The notes: a model not told the origin generated them from the letters alone. Shown: positions 38,108 to 48,062, counted from the stretch's first letter. The stretch: 64,000 nt of DNA from Vibrio lentus (GCF_002875945.1 NZ_MCZK01000148.1:30983-94982); one strand, 5' to 3'. A program made the numbers and translations.

Positions 38108-38848
38108 CTACTTAGGTTGAGCGTCGATACATTGGCCATTAATGTCTGTCACACTTGGGTTCATTAAGTGTAGATACAGCGGGATGATGTCGAGTGGCGT
38201 TTTTAGTTTGTTCGCATCTTCACCTGGGTACGCTTTTGCACGCATGCGTGTTTGAGTACCGCCTGGGTTAATCGCATTAACACGGATATCGGTACCTTCA
38301 AGCTCATCGGCTAAGATCTGCATCATGCCTTCTGTAGCAAACTTTGAAATCGCGTAAGTACCCCAGAACGCGCGGCCAGAGTGACCAACCGTTGAAGAAG
38401 TAAAGACAATACGACCCGCTTCCGCTTTCTTAATGACAGGCAGTAACGCTTGAGTCATTAGAAATTCAGCTTTAACGTTGATTTGCATTACGCCATCAAA
38501 CGTTTCTTCATCGATTTGATCGAATGGACTTAACGTGCCAAGCACACCTGCGTTATGCAGCAGACCATCTAAACGACCGAACTGTGATTCAATGGTTTCA
38601 GCCATGTCGATGTAGTTCTGCTTTGTCGCGCCTTTTAAATCCAATGGGATAATCGCAGGCTGTGGGTAACCAGCGCTTTCGATTTCATCGTAAATCAATT
38701 CAAGGTTTTTGACATTGCGGCCTAACAGAATGACAGTTGCACCATGTTGAGCGAAGCTTAGTGCGGCTTGGCGACCAATGCCAGCACCGGCACCTGTAAC
38801 CAAAATTACTTTATCTTTGAGGGCATCTGTAGAGATTGGGTAATCCAC
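38108..38848 (-). CDS. yciK: YciK family short-chain oxidoreductase
   Basis: Short-chain dehydrogenase of 246 residues similar to E. coli YciK. It has the cofactor loop TGAGAGIGRQAAL, LHNAGVLG, and the active-site Tyr-Lys in WGTYAISKFATEG, with Ser in VFTSSTVG. The substrate is unknown. I set the start at GTG 38848 (VDYPISTDALKDKVILVTG), which aligns with the E. coli N-terminus and follows aagga. The open frame extends 12 codons upstream to an ATG without a ribosome site. It is divergent from sohB. Confidence 0.88.
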   Translation of the reverse strand: MDYPISTDALKDKVILVTGAGAGIGRQAALSFAQHGATVILLGRNVKNLELIYDEIESAGYPQPAIIPLDLKGATKQNYIDMAETIESQFGRLDGLLHNAGVLGTLSPFDQIDEETFDGVMQINVKAEFLMTQALLPVIKKAEAGRIVFTSSTVGHSGRAFWGTYAISKFATEGMMQILADELEGTDIRVNAINPGGTQTRMRAKAYPGEDANKLKTPLDIIPLYLHLMNPSVTDINGQCIDAQPK

Positions 38849-38985
38849 TGTGCTTATCCTTCTTTCTTTTATTATGTTCGTCATTCCATTGATGTTTAAT
38901 CACACAGATAATCGCAGGAATGATGAGAAATTCTTGGTAATCGTGACAAGATGGTTACAATACACTAATTCATACAATAGGGGAT

Positions 38986-40053
38986 ATGACATTGGAATTT
39001 TTGTTGGACTACGGCTTGTTTTTAGCCAAGATTGCGACCGTTGTAATCGCCATCATTGCAATTTTAGTGATAGCTAAATCTGTGGGTGGAAAATCAAGCG
39101 CAATTAAAGGTGAGCTGGAAATCACGAACCTATCTGAGCACCACAAACAAACGATTGAACAGCTAGAGCACCATTTGCATGATGATGCTTTCATCAAAGC
39201 ACGTGATAAAGCAGAAAAGAAAGCGGAAAAAGAAAAAGTAAAATCACGTGGCAAAGAAGTGAAGAAAGCAGCGAAAGAGGGTGAGCTTGATAGCAAGCGT
39301 GAACCACACCTATTCGTTCTCGATTTTAATGGCAGCATTGATGCTAAAGAAGTGGCTTCTTTACGTGAAGAGGTAACAGCGGTTCTGGCTGTTGCTCGCG
39401 AAGGTGACGAAGTATTGCTTAAGCTGGAATCTGGCGGTGGCATGGTTCATGGCTATGGTTTGGCGTCTTCTCAACTTGACCGTATCAAAGCGGCAGGTCT
39501 GCCTCTGACTATCTCGGTAGACAAAGTCGCAGCCAGTGGCGGTTACATGATGGCATGTATCGCAGACAAAATCGTATCTGCACCTTTTGCTATTGTTGGT
39601 TCTATTGGTGTTATCGCTCAACTGCCAAACTTCAATAAGCTGCTTAAAAAGCACGATATTGAGTTCGAACAGCTAACAGCGGGTGAGTACAAACGCACGC
39701 TTACTATGTTTGGTGAGAACAGCGATAAAGCACGCGAGAAGTTTAAAGAGGAGCTAGAGGAAACTCATGGTTTGTTTAAAGACTTCATTCGTGACCACCG
39801 ACCTGCGCTAGATCTTGAAAAAGTAGCAACCGGTGAGCACTGGTTTGGTACACAAGCGCATGAACTTGGGCTGGTGGATGAGATCAGCACTTCTGATGAT
39901 TTAGTCGTAGCGGCATGTAAGGACAAAACAGTTCTAGCGATTCACTACGTACAGAAGAAAAAGCTTTCAGATAAGCTAGCAGGCGTTGCAGGTAAATCTG
40001 CAGACAGCATGCTGATGAAGCTGATTGAACGCGGCCAAAAGCCGATTGTTTAA
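38986..40053 (+). CDS. sohB: SohB inner-membrane peptidase (S49)
   Basis: Signal-peptide-peptidase-A-like serine protease, 355 residues. An N-terminal membrane helix (about 10-32) is followed by a highly charged K/E-rich linker (about 70-100) and the S49 domain. The catalytic serine is in KVAASGGYMMACIADKI. E. coli SohB was found as a multicopy suppressor of htrA loss, suggesting a role in envelope protein quality control. It is monocistronic, ending in a strong terminator. Confidence 0.93.
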   Translation: MTLEFLLDYGLFLAKIATVVIAIIAILVIAKSVGGKSSAIKGELEITNLSEHHKQTIEQLEHHLHDDAFIKARDKAEKKAEKEKVKSRGKEVKKAAKEGELDSKREPHLFVLDFNGSIDAKEVASLREEVTAVLAVAREGDEVLLKLESGGGMVHGYGLASSQLDRIKAAGLPLTISVDKVAASGGYMMACIADKIVSAPFAIVGSIGVIAQLPNFNKLLKKHDIEFEQLTAGEYKRTLTMFGENSDKAREKFKEELEETHGLFKDFIRDHRPALDLEKVATGEHWFGTQAHELGLVDEISTSDDLVVAACKDKTVLAIHYVQKKKLSDKLAGVAGKSADSMLMKLIERGQKPIV

Positions 40054-40126
40054 GCTTATTCAGCCTTATCTCTAGTATCTAGTTCTAGGTTTAGTACCTA
40101 TTGAAGATGTTTGAGCCTTAAAAAAG

Positions 40127-40162
40127 AAAGCGCATAAGTCATCAGACTTATGCGCTTTTTTA
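40127..40162. terminator. Bidirectional terminator between sohB and spoVR
   Basis: A perfect 14-base-pair stem (aaagcgcataagtc / gacttatgcgcttt) with the loop atca is flanked by A- and T-runs and lies between convergent genes. Confidence 0.92.
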
Positions 40163-40217
40163 TTGCTCCACTTCCGAGCGGGTTTAACCACTATGTTGTA
40201 GGGGGAGCGGAGTCTTA

Positions 40218-40246
40218 TACCAATCACTTATTTATTGTGATTAGCA
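40218..40246. repeat. Palindromic remnant of the MITE-like element
   Basis: taccaatcac (40218-40227) equals the first ten bases of the left end of the element at 47041. The next 19 bases (40228-40246) match its right end at about 14 of 19 positions. The pair reads as two element ends joined with the interior lost. It abuts the spoVR stop codon. Confidence 0.5.
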
Positions 40247-41827
40247 TTAAATCTTGGCTCCATAATCATTTCGTTTCGGACAGGTGGTCAATATTTCTCT
40301 ATGACCTGTGTCTTTGAGTTCTTCCAAAATTACATCAAAGCCCCATAAACGATAAAGGTGTTTCAATACTTCATCGTAGCCTTTATCTAGCGGGATACGG
40401 TCATGAGGCACATATTGCAGTGTCATTGAGCGATCACCACGAACATCGACATTAAACACCTGAATATTCGGCTCAAGATTGCTTAGGTTGTACTGTGCCG
40501 CGAGCTTTTCTCTAATCAGGCGATAGCCCGGATCATCGTGAATCGCACTGACTTCAATGGTGTTTTTACGGTCGTCGTCGAGTACTGAGAACAACTTAAA
40601 GTCACGTATGATCTTTGGAGAAAGGTATTGACTGATGAAGCTTTCATCTTTGAAGTTGTGCATCGCAAAGTGCACGGCCTCTAACCAATCACTTCCGGCT
40701 AATTCAGGGAACCACTCCTTATCTTCATCGGTTGGCTCTTCACAGATGCGTCGGATGTCTCTAAACATCGCAAAGCCAAGTGCATAAGGATTTATCCCAC
40801 TGAAATAAGGGCTGTTGTAGGCGGGTTGAGCAACCACACTGGTGTGACTGTGTAGGAACTCTAAGATGAACTTATCACTCACCAAGCCTTCGTCGTAAAG
40901 GTGGTTAAGAATGGTGTAATGCCAGAAGGTTGCCCAGCCCTCATTCATTACTTGCGTTTGTTTCTGAGGATAGAAGTATTGGCTTACCTTGCGAACAATA
41001 CGAACACACTCACGTTGCCAAGGTTCAAGCAGTGGAGCGTTCTTCTCAATAAAGTAGAGAATGTTTTCTTGAGGCTCACTAGGGAAACGTATCTTGGTTT
41101 CTTCTTCCTTGCTTTTGTTTTGAGGAACGGTTCTCCAAAGCTCATTCACTTGAGATTGCAGATAAGCTTCACGTTCTTCTTGTCTTGCTGTCTCTTCCGC
41201 AATGGAAATCTTCTCTGGACGTTTGTATCTGTCTACGCCGTAGTTCATGAGTGCATGACAAGAATCGAGAAGTTTCTCGACTTCAGCTACACCGTATTTT
41301 TCTTCGCAATCGGTAATGTATTTTTTCGCGAACAAGAGGTAGTCGATAATCGAGCTTGCATCCGTCCAAGTTTGGAACAGGTAATTACCCTTAAAGAATG
41401 AGTTATGGCCGTAACAGGCGTGCGCCATTACTAACGCTTGCATGGTGACCGTGTTCTCTTCCATTAAGTAAGCGATACACGGATCTGAGTTGATCACGAT
41501 TTCGTACGCTAAGCCCATTTGGCCGTGTTTGTAGTTTTGCTCTGTCTGGATGAACTTCTTACCAAAAGACCAGTGGTTGTAGTTGATGGGCATACCAATA
41601 CTCGAGTAAGCATCCATCATCTGCTCAGAGGTAATCACTTCAATCTGGTTCGGGTAAGTGTCTAAACGGTAATGCTGCGCCACACGCTTAATTTCTACGT
41701 GATATTGCTCTAAGAGGTTGAACGTCCAATCTGGACCATCAGGCAGCATCTTGTCGTTTCTCTTCTGTGTCGCCTTGTCTCTATCGGCAATGTTTGATTT
41801 TTCTGCAACGTTTGATTTCGCTGTCAT
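40247..41827 (-). CDS. ycgB: SpoVR family protein (YcgB)
   Basis: SpoVR-like protein of 526 residues, last of the prkA-yeaH-spoVR trio. Conserved family features include PDWTFNLLEQYHVEIKRVAQHYRLD, HACYGHNSFFKGNYLF, MNEGWATFWHY and NPYALGFAMFRDIRRI. The several His/Glu-rich motifs (HACYGH, MNEGWATFWH) suggest a metal site, which is an inference. In Bacillus the relative acts in spore cortex formation; in Gram-negatives it belongs to stationary-phase or nitrogen-stress regulons with unclear biochemistry. It starts 11 bases after yeaH. Confidence 0.92.
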   Translation of the reverse strand: MTAKSNVAEKSNIADRDKATQKRNDKMLPDGPDWTFNLLEQYHVEIKRVAQHYRLDTYPNQIEVITSEQMMDAYSSIGMPINYNHWSFGKKFIQTEQNYKHGQMGLAYEIVINSDPCIAYLMEENTVTMQALVMAHACYGHNSFFKGNYLFQTWTDASSIIDYLLFAKKYITDCEEKYGVAEVEKLLDSCHALMNYGVDRYKRPEKISIAEETARQEEREAYLQSQVNELWRTVPQNKSKEEETKIRFPSEPQENILYFIEKNAPLLEPWQRECVRIVRKVSQYFYPQKQTQVMNEGWATFWHYTILNHLYDEGLVSDKFILEFLHSHTSVVAQPAYNSPYFSGINPYALGFAMFRDIRRICEEPTDEDKEWFPELAGSDWLEAVHFAMHNFKDESFISQYLSPKIIRDFKLFSVLDDDRKNTIEVSAIHDDPGYRLIREKLAAQYNLSNLEPNIQVFNVDVRGDRSMTLQYVPHDRIPLDKGYDEVLKHLYRLWGFDVILEELKDTGHREILTTCPKRNDYGAKI

Positions 41828-41838
41828 GGCAAGCCCCC

Positions 41839-43110
41839 TTACGCTGTCTCTTTCTGGAACAGTTCTCTAAACACAGGAAAAATATCATCCACCGTTTTAA
41901 TGTTCTTCATGGCGAAGTTATCGAAGCTCGCTTCTAGCTTCTCGTACTCATGCCAAAGTGTTTGGTGTGAACGGCGCGTAATCTCGATGTAAGAGTAATA
42001 TTGGCAAGTCGGTAATAACGTATTGACCAGCAGTTCTTTACAGCGAGGGGAGTCATCAGCCCAATTATCTCCATCAGAAGCTTGTGCAGCGTAGATATTC
42101 CACTCATTAGCAGGATAACGGTCTGCGACAATCTCTTTCATTAATTTCAGTGCACTAGAAACGATGGTGCCACCAGTCTCTTGCGAATAGAAGAACTCAT
42201 GCTCGTCGACTTCTTTAGCCTGAGTATGGTGACGAATAAACACCACATCGACGTTTTCATAAGTACGGTTCAAGAACAGGTAGAGCAGCACATAAAAGCG
42301 CTTAGCGATGTCTTTGGTTGCTTGGTCCATTGAACCCGACACATCCATTAAGCAGAACATGACCGCTTGGCTAGATGGAATAGGGCGCTTCTCATAGTTT
42401 TTGTAGCGTAAATCGAAGGTATCAATGAATGGCACGCTCTCAATGCGTTTACGCAGTTCGGCGATCTCTTCTTTTAGACGTGTTTCTTCAAAGGGTTGTG
42501 CAGGCTCAGTCATTTTAACTTGGTCGAGCTGCTCCATCAGTACATTCAATTCACGCTTTCTACCCGCTGTCATCGCCGTTCTGCGAGCGAGAGATTGTTG
42601 TAGAGATCGGACAATGGCGATGTTGGATGGAATCCCCGCGCTTTGGTAACCAGAGCGGTGTATCTTCCATTCCGTGATTTTATTGACCTGATTTTTTTCT
42701 AGATTAGGTAGAGCTAGATCCTCAAAGAGAATGTCTAGGTACTCATCCTTTGATATTTGGAAGGTAAATTCGTCTTGGCCTTCACCATCAGGGCTTGCAT
42801 CACCTTGACCTGAACCGCCACCTTGACCGCCACCTTTAGGGCGTTCGATCTTGTCGCCTGTGATGAACTGGTCATTACCTGGGTGAACGCGCTCTCTTAT
42901 GCCACCTTGGCCTTGGTGAAAGCTAGGCTCTTTGATGTCTTTATGAGGAATAGTAACGTCTTCACCCGTTTCAGTATTGGTGATTGAGCGTCGGTTGACT
43001 GCATCGGCCACAGATTCTTTGATTTGCTCTTTATGGCGTCTTAAGAAGCGCTGTCTATTTACAGCACTCTTATTCTTGCCATTGAGCCTCCGATCGATAA
43101 ATTGTGCCAT
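41839..43110 (-). CDS. yeaH: YeaH/YhbH family protein (DUF444)
   Basis: A 423-residue protein of the DUF444 family. The N-terminus is basic ([27 protein letters not shown]), a Gly-rich linker lies near residues 90-115, and the C-terminal half is a von Willebrand A-like domain with the metal-ion site [12 protein letters not shown]. It is encoded with the PrkA kinase and SpoVR in many bacteria and is thought to work with PrkA in starvation adaptation; the mechanism is unknown. It lies 117 bases after prkA and 11 before spoVR. Confidence 0.92.
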   Translation of the reverse strand: MAQFIDRRLNGKNKSAVNRQRFLRRHKEQIKESVADAVNRRSITNTETGEDVTIPHKDIKEPSFHQGQGGIRERVHPGNDQFITGDKIERPKGGGQGGGSGQGDASPDGEGQDEFTFQISKDEYLDILFEDLALPNLEKNQVNKITEWKIHRSGYQSAGIPSNIAIVRSLQQSLARRTAMTAGRKRELNVLMEQLDQVKMTEPAQPFEETRLKEEIAELRKRIESVPFIDTFDLRYKNYEKRPIPSSQAVMFCLMDVSGSMDQATKDIAKRFYVLLYLFLNRTYENVDVVFIRHHTQAKEVDEHEFFYSQETGGTIVSSALKLMKEIVADRYPANEWNIYAAQASDGDNWADDSPRCKELLVNTLLPTCQYYSYIEITRRSHQTLWHEYEKLEASFDNFAMKNIKTVDDIFPVFRELFQKETA

Positions 43111-43227
43111 AGAACTCCCTCTCAGCTGATGTCACGATCCTACTTTTTATTCGGGTATAAGAGTTATTGGGTTATAAAGTTATTGATTAGTACGAGCTGC
43201 TCACTTGAACAGCTCAATACAGTTTGG

Positions 43228-45162
43228 TTATGAGGATTTACGAACTCTTAGGTACCACTCGGATAGCAACCTAACTTGTTTCTCGGTGTAGCCTTTTTCC
43301 ATCATACGAGCAACGAAGTCGTCATGTTTTTTCTGATCATCCGTTGAGGTCTTAGCATTGAACGAAATAACAGGAAGTAGCTCTTCTGTGTTGGAGAACA
43401 TTTTCTTCTCAATCACAGTGCGCAGTTTCTCGTAGCTCGTCCAAACTGGGTTTTGACCGTTATTGTTGGCTTTGGCACGAAGCACAAAGTTCACAATCTC
43501 ATTTCGGAAGTCTTTAGGGTTACTGATCCCAGCTGTTTTCTCGATTTTCTCTAGTTCAGCATTCAGAGAAGCACGGTCAAATAGCTGTCCTGTTTCTGGA
43601 TCACGGTACTCTTGGTCTTGAATCCAGAAGTCAGCGTAGGTGACGTAACGGTCGAAGATATTCTGTCCGTACTCAGAGTAAGACTCTAGGTAAGCAGTCT
43701 GAATTTCTTTACCAATGAACTCTACGTAACGCGGTACTAAGTATCCTTTCAAGAACTCAAGGTACTTCTCGGCGGTTTCTTGAGGGAACTGCTCACGTTC
43801 GATTTGTTGTTCAATAACGTAGAACAAGTGAACCGGGTTTGCCGCCACTTCGGCTTGGTCGAAGTTGAACACGCGAGACAGAATTTTAAAGGCGAAACGC
43901 GTTGATAGCCCAGACATGCCTTCGTCAACGCCGGCATAGTCTCGGTATTCTTGATAGCTCTTCGCTTTTGGATCGGTGTCTTTAAGGGTTTCACCATCGT
44001 AAACACGCATTTTTGAGAACAGAGAAGAGTTTTCAGGTTCTTTCAGTCTCGAAAGGATGCTGAATTGCGATAGCAGAGCGAGTGTACTTGGTGAACATGG
44101 TGCATTGGAGAGTTCACTGTGCTCAAGCAATTTCTGGTAGATCTTCACTTCTTCAGAGACGCGTAGACAGTAAGGAACTTTTACAATGTAGACACGGTCA
44201 AGGAAGGCTTCATTGTTCTTGTTGTTACGGAAAGTTTGCCACTCTGACTCATTCGAGTGAGCCAAAATCATGCCATCAAACGGCAGCGCAGAAAGCCCTT
44301 CGGTACCGTTGAAGTTACCTTCTTGCGTGGCGGTCAGTAGTGGGTGCAAGACTTTGATTGGCGCCTTGAACATTTCCACGAATTCCATCACACCTTGGTT
44401 GGCTTTACAAAGCGCACCAGAGTAGCTGTAGGCATCCGGATCATCTTGAGAGAAATGCTCAAGTTTACGAATATCGACTTTACCTACAAGTGAAGAGATA
44501 TCTTGGTTGTTTTCATCACCCGGCTCGGTCTTCGCGATCGCAACTTGGTCGAGGATTGAAGGACGTAGTTTGATGACTTTAAATTTAGAAATATCGCCAC
44601 CGAAATCATGGAGGCGTTTAGCTGCCCAAGGTGACATGATAGAGCGTATGTAGCGCTTCTCTATTCCATACTCTTTTTTCAAAAGATCTCCATCTTCGTT
44701 TACGTCGAACAGACAGAAGGGGTGATCATTTACAGGGCTTCGCTCACCATCAGCAGACAGCACATAGATTGGCAGTTTTTGCATCAGTGCTTTTAGCTTT
44801 TCAGCAAGAGAAGATTTACCACCACCCACAGGGCCAAGTAGATAAAGGATCTGTTTGCGTTCTTCTAAGCCTTGTGCAGCGTGTTTTAGGTAAGAAACAA
44901 TCTGTTCAATCGCATCTTCCATGCCATAGAAATCTTTAAATTCGCTGTAGCGCGATATGACACGGTTCGAGAAAATACGACTTAGATGGGGGTCTTGAGC
45001 GGTGTCTATAACCTCCGGTTCGCCGATGGCCAGTAGTAAGCGCTCAGCAGCGTTAGCGTAAGCACTTTTATCGTCTTTACACAGCCCTAAGAACTCTTGC
45101 AATGTGAGCTCTTCTTCCTTGGCTGCTTCATAACGTGATTGATAGTGGTCAAAAATACTCAT
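43228..45162 (-). CDS. prkA: PrkA family serine protein kinase (YeaG)
   Basis: AAA+-like protein kinase of 644 residues. The N-terminal AAA part has the Walker A motif GPVGGGKSSLAEKLK and LSADGERSPVNDHP; the C-terminal half contains the kinase-like region, FGKEIQTAYLESYSEYGQNIFDRYV-like, ending RLLSEWYLRVRKSS. E. coli YeaG acts in nitrogen starvation together with YeaH. ATG 45162 is preferred because aagggg lies nine bases upstream; a GTG two codons earlier is too close to it. It heads the three-gene stress operon and is divergent from the MipA gene. Confidence 0.93.
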   Translation of the reverse strand: MSIFDHYQSRYEAAKEEELTLQEFLGLCKDDKSAYANAAERLLLAIGEPEVIDTAQDPHLSRIFSNRVISRYSEFKDFYGMEDAIEQIVSYLKHAAQGLEERKQILYLLGPVGGGKSSLAEKLKALMQKLPIYVLSADGERSPVNDHPFCLFDVNEDGDLLKKEYGIEKRYIRSIMSPWAAKRLHDFGGDISKFKVIKLRPSILDQVAIAKTEPGDENNQDISSLVGKVDIRKLEHFSQDDPDAYSYSGALCKANQGVMEFVEMFKAPIKVLHPLLTATQEGNFNGTEGLSALPFDGMILAHSNESEWQTFRNNKNNEAFLDRVYIVKVPYCLRVSEEVKIYQKLLEHSELSNAPCSPSTLALLSQFSILSRLKEPENSSLFSKMRVYDGETLKDTDPKAKSYQEYRDYAGVDEGMSGLSTRFAFKILSRVFNFDQAEVAANPVHLFYVIEQQIEREQFPQETAEKYLEFLKGYLVPRYVEFIGKEIQTAYLESYSEYGQNIFDRYVTYADFWIQDQEYRDPETGQLFDRASLNAELEKIEKTAGISNPKDFRNEIVNFVLRAKANNNGQNPVWTSYEKLRTVIEKKMFSNTEELLPVISFNAKTSTDDQKKHDDFVARMMEKGYTEKQVRLLSEWYLRVRKSS

Positions 45163-45444
45163 AGTCACATTCCCCTTGTTAACCAGTCAAAACTGATGAG
45201 CGATTGAAAAATAGGCTCTCCCTACATTTTAAGATTAGACCCGCTTCCACAATTTTGCTTAACAATTATGTATTTATTTACAATTTTGCGTGTGAATAGG
45301 CTTACGAAAGCAATAGGCAACTTGAGGCAAGTCGAATCAAATTATTTTGTATTCGAGGTTCGCTAGCCGTTTGTTTTGTGATTTTAGGACGCTTTATAAT
45401 TCTTGCTGTGGATTTGTGTGTATTAGATGTATCACTGAGTCTTA
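45163..45444. other. Divergent prkA/mipA gap
   Basis: About 280 bases of AT-rich DNA upstream of prkA. I see no sigma-54 type GG-N10-GC element and no clear sigma-70 promoter for prkA by eye. Confidence 0.4.
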
Positions 45445-45474
45445 TTGATTTTTTGGAATGGAATGCCATATAAT
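45445..45474 (+). promoter_or_regulatory. Promoter of the MipA/OmpV gene
   Basis: TTGATT (45445-45450), an 18-base spacer and a perfect TATAAT (45469-45474) lie 43 bases before the GTG start. Confidence 0.7.
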
Positions 45475-45516
45475 GCGCGGCGTTATCAAAAATTGCTTAA
45501 AAAATAGGTAGAGAAA

Positions 45517-46272
45517 GTGAAGAATAATTGGTTAAAAACGGTCGTCATCGGTGCCGCAATATTAGTAACGACAAACGTACACGCGAGAATCTCACAGTGG
45601 TCACTTGGCGTTGCAGCTTCTTATTCTCCAGCGGTCTATAAAGACACTCCTTCAAATCGAGCGGTGATCCCTATGGTTGGCTATGAAGGCGAGCACTTTT
45701 TCATGCGTGGATTCAGTGCGGGCTATCGCTTACTTCCAGCGGGCTCACCACAGAATATCGTGTTTCGAGCGGTTTATGATTCGAGAACATTAAAGCCGGG
45801 TGATTCTGATAACGTTGATATTCAAAAATTAGATGAACGTAAAGCATCAGTGTTAGGTGGTATCAGCTACCAAGTGATCACCTTGGTGGGTATGTTTGAA
45901 GCGACAGCAGGCTCTGACTTAGGGTTTAGGCACAATGGTATCTATGCGGAAGCGGCATGGCGTTTACCGATTCGTCGCAATGGTTGGGCGATTACCCCCT
46001 CTATTGGCTATGCCTATAACAGTGAACGTTTGAATAATCACCTGTATGGAGTGAGCTCATCAGAAGCGGCGAGAACCAATTTGGATGAATTCGATGCAGA
46101 CTGGGACGGTCAGTATTTTATTGGTTTAGGTGGTTATTTACACGTGACGCCAAATATCCGAGTGACTGGCGGTGTTCGTTATACCAACCTTGAAGGTGAC
46201 ATTGAGAACAGCCCAATACTTGAAAGTGGCATTAACATGGCTGCTAACGTCGGTGTTGCTTACGTCTTCTAG
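45517..46272 (+). CDS. MipA/OmpV family outer membrane protein
   Basis: Outer-membrane barrel of the MipA/OmpV family, 251 residues. A signal peptide (about 1-23, WLKTVVIGAAILVTTNVHA) precedes the barrel, which opens WSLGVAASYSPAVYKDTPSNRAVIPMVGYEGEHFFMRG and ends NVGVAYVF with C-terminal Phe. Family members include murein-synthesis scaffolds and osmolarity-related porin-like proteins; the role here is not known. The start is GTG 45517 with aggtagag upstream. A consensus -10 lies nearby. Confidence 0.88.
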   Translation: MKNNWLKTVVIGAAILVTTNVHARISQWSLGVAASYSPAVYKDTPSNRAVIPMVGYEGEHFFMRGFSAGYRLLPAGSPQNIVFRAVYDSRTLKPGDSDNVDIQKLDERKASVLGGISYQVITLVGMFEATAGSDLGFRHNGIYAEAAWRLPIRRNGWAITPSIGYAYNSERLNNHLYGVSSSEAARTNLDEFDADWDGQYFIGLGGYLHVTPNIRVTGGVRYTNLEGDIENSPILESGINMAANVGVAYVF

Positions 46273-46304
46273 TTATTTGTTTTTGTCTGTTTAAATACGA
46301 ACAT

Positions 46305-46341
46305 TAAAAAAGGGTTACTCATGATGAGTAACCCTTTTTTT
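46305..46341. terminator. Bidirectional terminator between mipA and yfbU
   Basis: The stem aaaaaagggttactc / gagtaaccctttttt with a short loop lies between convergent genes. Confidence 0.88.
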
Positions 46342-46382
46342 GAAACTGTTATAAGCCAAGTTAAAGCTTATGTCTTAAAGTA

Positions 46383-46883
46383 TTAAGCGTTAAAGATTTG
46401 AGATAGCTCTGTTGCACATAGGTGATACTGACGAGGGCAATTGCGCCATGTTGTTAGCATACGGCGGTATTTATCTAGCATTGGCATTTGGCTGTTGAAG
46501 TGGTGATCTGCTTTGTCGAATTGAGGGTAAAGACCTTCAGAATCAACAAGGAAACGCACGTAATGTACGATTTGTGCTTCAGAAGCGATATCAAAACCTA
46601 GGAACTGTAGGCGGCGTTGATCAACTTCAGCACGCTCTTGTTCTGCTAGCATTTTGTTCGACTCTTGCATGGCATGGTACATCTCCATGATGTCGATAAC
46701 TTCGCGACATTCTGCTTCAGTCAAACAACCAAATTCTTTGTTCAGTTCACGCATTTGAAGTTCGTAACCGCGCTCTACAACTGTTTGTAGACGTTGGTAT
46801 TTAGCTGAGTTCTCAGGATCCATTTGAGACATTAGGTAATATTGATTTGATAGAATTAGACGCTGAGCATTGGTCATTTCCAT
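46383..46883 (-). CDS. yfbU: YfbU family protein
   Basis: A 166-residue protein nearly collinear with E. coli Yfb[64 protein letters not shown] and [12 protein letters not shown]. Function is unknown. It is probably cytoplasmic and helical. The ATG follows a tggga ribosome site. It is separated from pflA by a gap containing the MITE-like repeat. Confidence 0.92.
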   Translation of the reverse strand: MEMTNAQRLILSNQYYLMSQMDPENSAKYQRLQTVVERGYELQMRELNKEFGCLTEAECREVIDIMEMYHAMQESNKMLAEQERAEVDQRRLQFLGFDIASEAQIVHYVRFLVDSEGLYPQFDKADHHFNSQMPMLDKYRRMLTTWRNCPRQYHLCATELSQIFNA

Positions 46884-47040
46884 GGGAGGAGCCTCACTAA
46901 AAAACTAAATGTTGTATTCTTTTGTTGCAGTAAGAGTAACAGCATTCCTACGAGTGGAAACATGATCTCAACACGGATTTAATATGATTTTTTGAATTGA
47001 TAAACAAAAGTTGTAAAGAAAAGTGAAAGGATAGTTTTAA

Positions 47041-47213
47041 TACCAATCACAGTAAGTAAGTGATCATAAATAGCGCAGGAAAAAGGCTTGAGAACAAGGC
47101 GGCTCTATTAGACAAAGAGTGTCGATAAGTAGTTATTCTACAATCAAAATTTCTAACGCAGTTATTGAGCGTTTTAACCAGTTAGGATGACCAGTTATTT
47201 ACTACGATTGGTA
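47041..47213. mobile_element. MITE-like non-autonomous element of about 173 bp
   Basis: The left end taccaatcacagtaagtaa (47041-47059) and the right end ttatttactacgattggta (47195-47213) are inverted repeats matching at 16 of 19 positions. The interior has no open frame. Size, imperfect terminal repeats and intergenic position fit a miniature inverted-repeat element; from memory, similar sequences are common between Vibrio genes. A second, collapsed copy may lie at 40218-40246. Flanking target duplication is not clear. It lies in the 414-base gene-free gap 46884-47297. Confidence 0.65.
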
Positions 47214-47220
47214 TAACCAT

Positions 47221-47254
47221 AAAACAAAACGCCCCAATCGAAATTGAGGCGTTT
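47221..47254 (-). terminator. Terminator after pflA
   Basis: Read on the minus strand, the stem aaacgcctcaat / attggggcgttt (one G-T pair) with a short loop is followed by tgtttt. Confidence 0.8.
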
Positions 47255-47297
47255 AAAATAGAGGTTGAGCACCGTCTTTATTCGAACTTTAGCAGTA

Positions 47298-48038
47298 TTA
47301 GTATTTTACGTTTGAATGGTACTGACTAAGAACAGCGACAATCTCATCCATTTTTTCTTTGCTTGGCGGGTTTGTACCTTCAAGCGGGTAGTCGTAACCC
47401 AGCGCTTCCCATTTATGAGCACCAAGTTTGTGGTATGGAAGCAGTTCTACTTTCTCGATGTTATCCATGTCTTTGATGAACTCACCAAGAAGATGAGCAT
47501 CTTCAGGCGTATCCGTGTAGCCAGGAACAATCACATAGCGAATCCAAGTCTTCTTACCGATTTTGTGCAGGTAGCGTGCGAAATCCAGAGTACGTCTATT
47601 CGATACACCAATGAAATCGTGGTGAATCTCATCTCGCATGTGTTTAAGATCAAGCATCACTAGATCAGAGGCTTCGAGTACTTCATCAACCACTTCTGTG
47701 TGCTTACGAATGTAGCCATTAGTATCAAGACAAGTGTGAATGCCTTCAGCTTGAGCTGCGCGGAAAAAATCACGAACAAACTCAGGTTGTAGCATCGCTT
47801 CGCCACCAGAACAGGTGATACCACCACCAGAGGCTTTCATGAAATGACGGTATGATTTTGCTTCGCTGATGATCTCTTCGACCGTTACTTCCTTTCCGTC
47901 ATGAAGATCCCATGTATCGCGATTATGGCAGTACATACAACGCATTAAGCAGCCTTGAAGAAACACGATGAAGCGGATACCAGGGCCATCGACGGTACCA
48001 CAAGATTCGAATGAGTGAATGCGACCAGTTGTAGACAT
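47298..48038 (-). CDS. pflA: Pyruvate formate-lyase-activating enzyme
   Basis: Radical-SAM enzyme that abstracts a hydrogen from PflB to install its glycyl radical under anaerobic conditions. The 246-residue protein has the cluster motif CLMRCMYC (C-x3-C-x2-C), [19 protein letters not shown], and the SAM-binding [17 protein letters not shown]. It lies downstream of pflB but separated from it by lpxR and two terminators, so it probably has its own promoter. A TACCGTTT / AAACGGTA inverted repeat at 48063-48090 lies just upstream. Confidence 0.96.
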   Translation of the reverse strand: MSTTGRIHSFESCGTVDGPGIRFIVFLQGCLMRCMYCHNRDTWDLHDGKEVTVEEIISEAKSYRHFMKASGGGITCSGGEAMLQPEFVRDFFRAAQAEGIHTCLDTNGYIRKHTEVVDEVLEASDLVMLDLKHMRDEIHHDFIGVSNRRTLDFARYLHKIGKKTWIRYVIVPGYTDTPEDAHLLGEFIKDMDNIEKVELLPYHKLGAHKWEALGYDYPLEGTNPPSKEKMDEIVAVLSQYHSNVKY

Positions 48039-48062
48039 GAGCTATTCTCGTAGAGGAATTTA

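Noticed and set aside
40901..41401. 166-codon plus-strand frame opposite spoVR
   Set aside because: It is antisense to a strongly conserved gene, has no ribosome site and no recognisable domain.
45163..45300. Sigma-54 promoter before prkA, as in E. coli yeaG
   Set aside because: No GG-N10-GC element with the surrounding consensus could be found on the minus strand.
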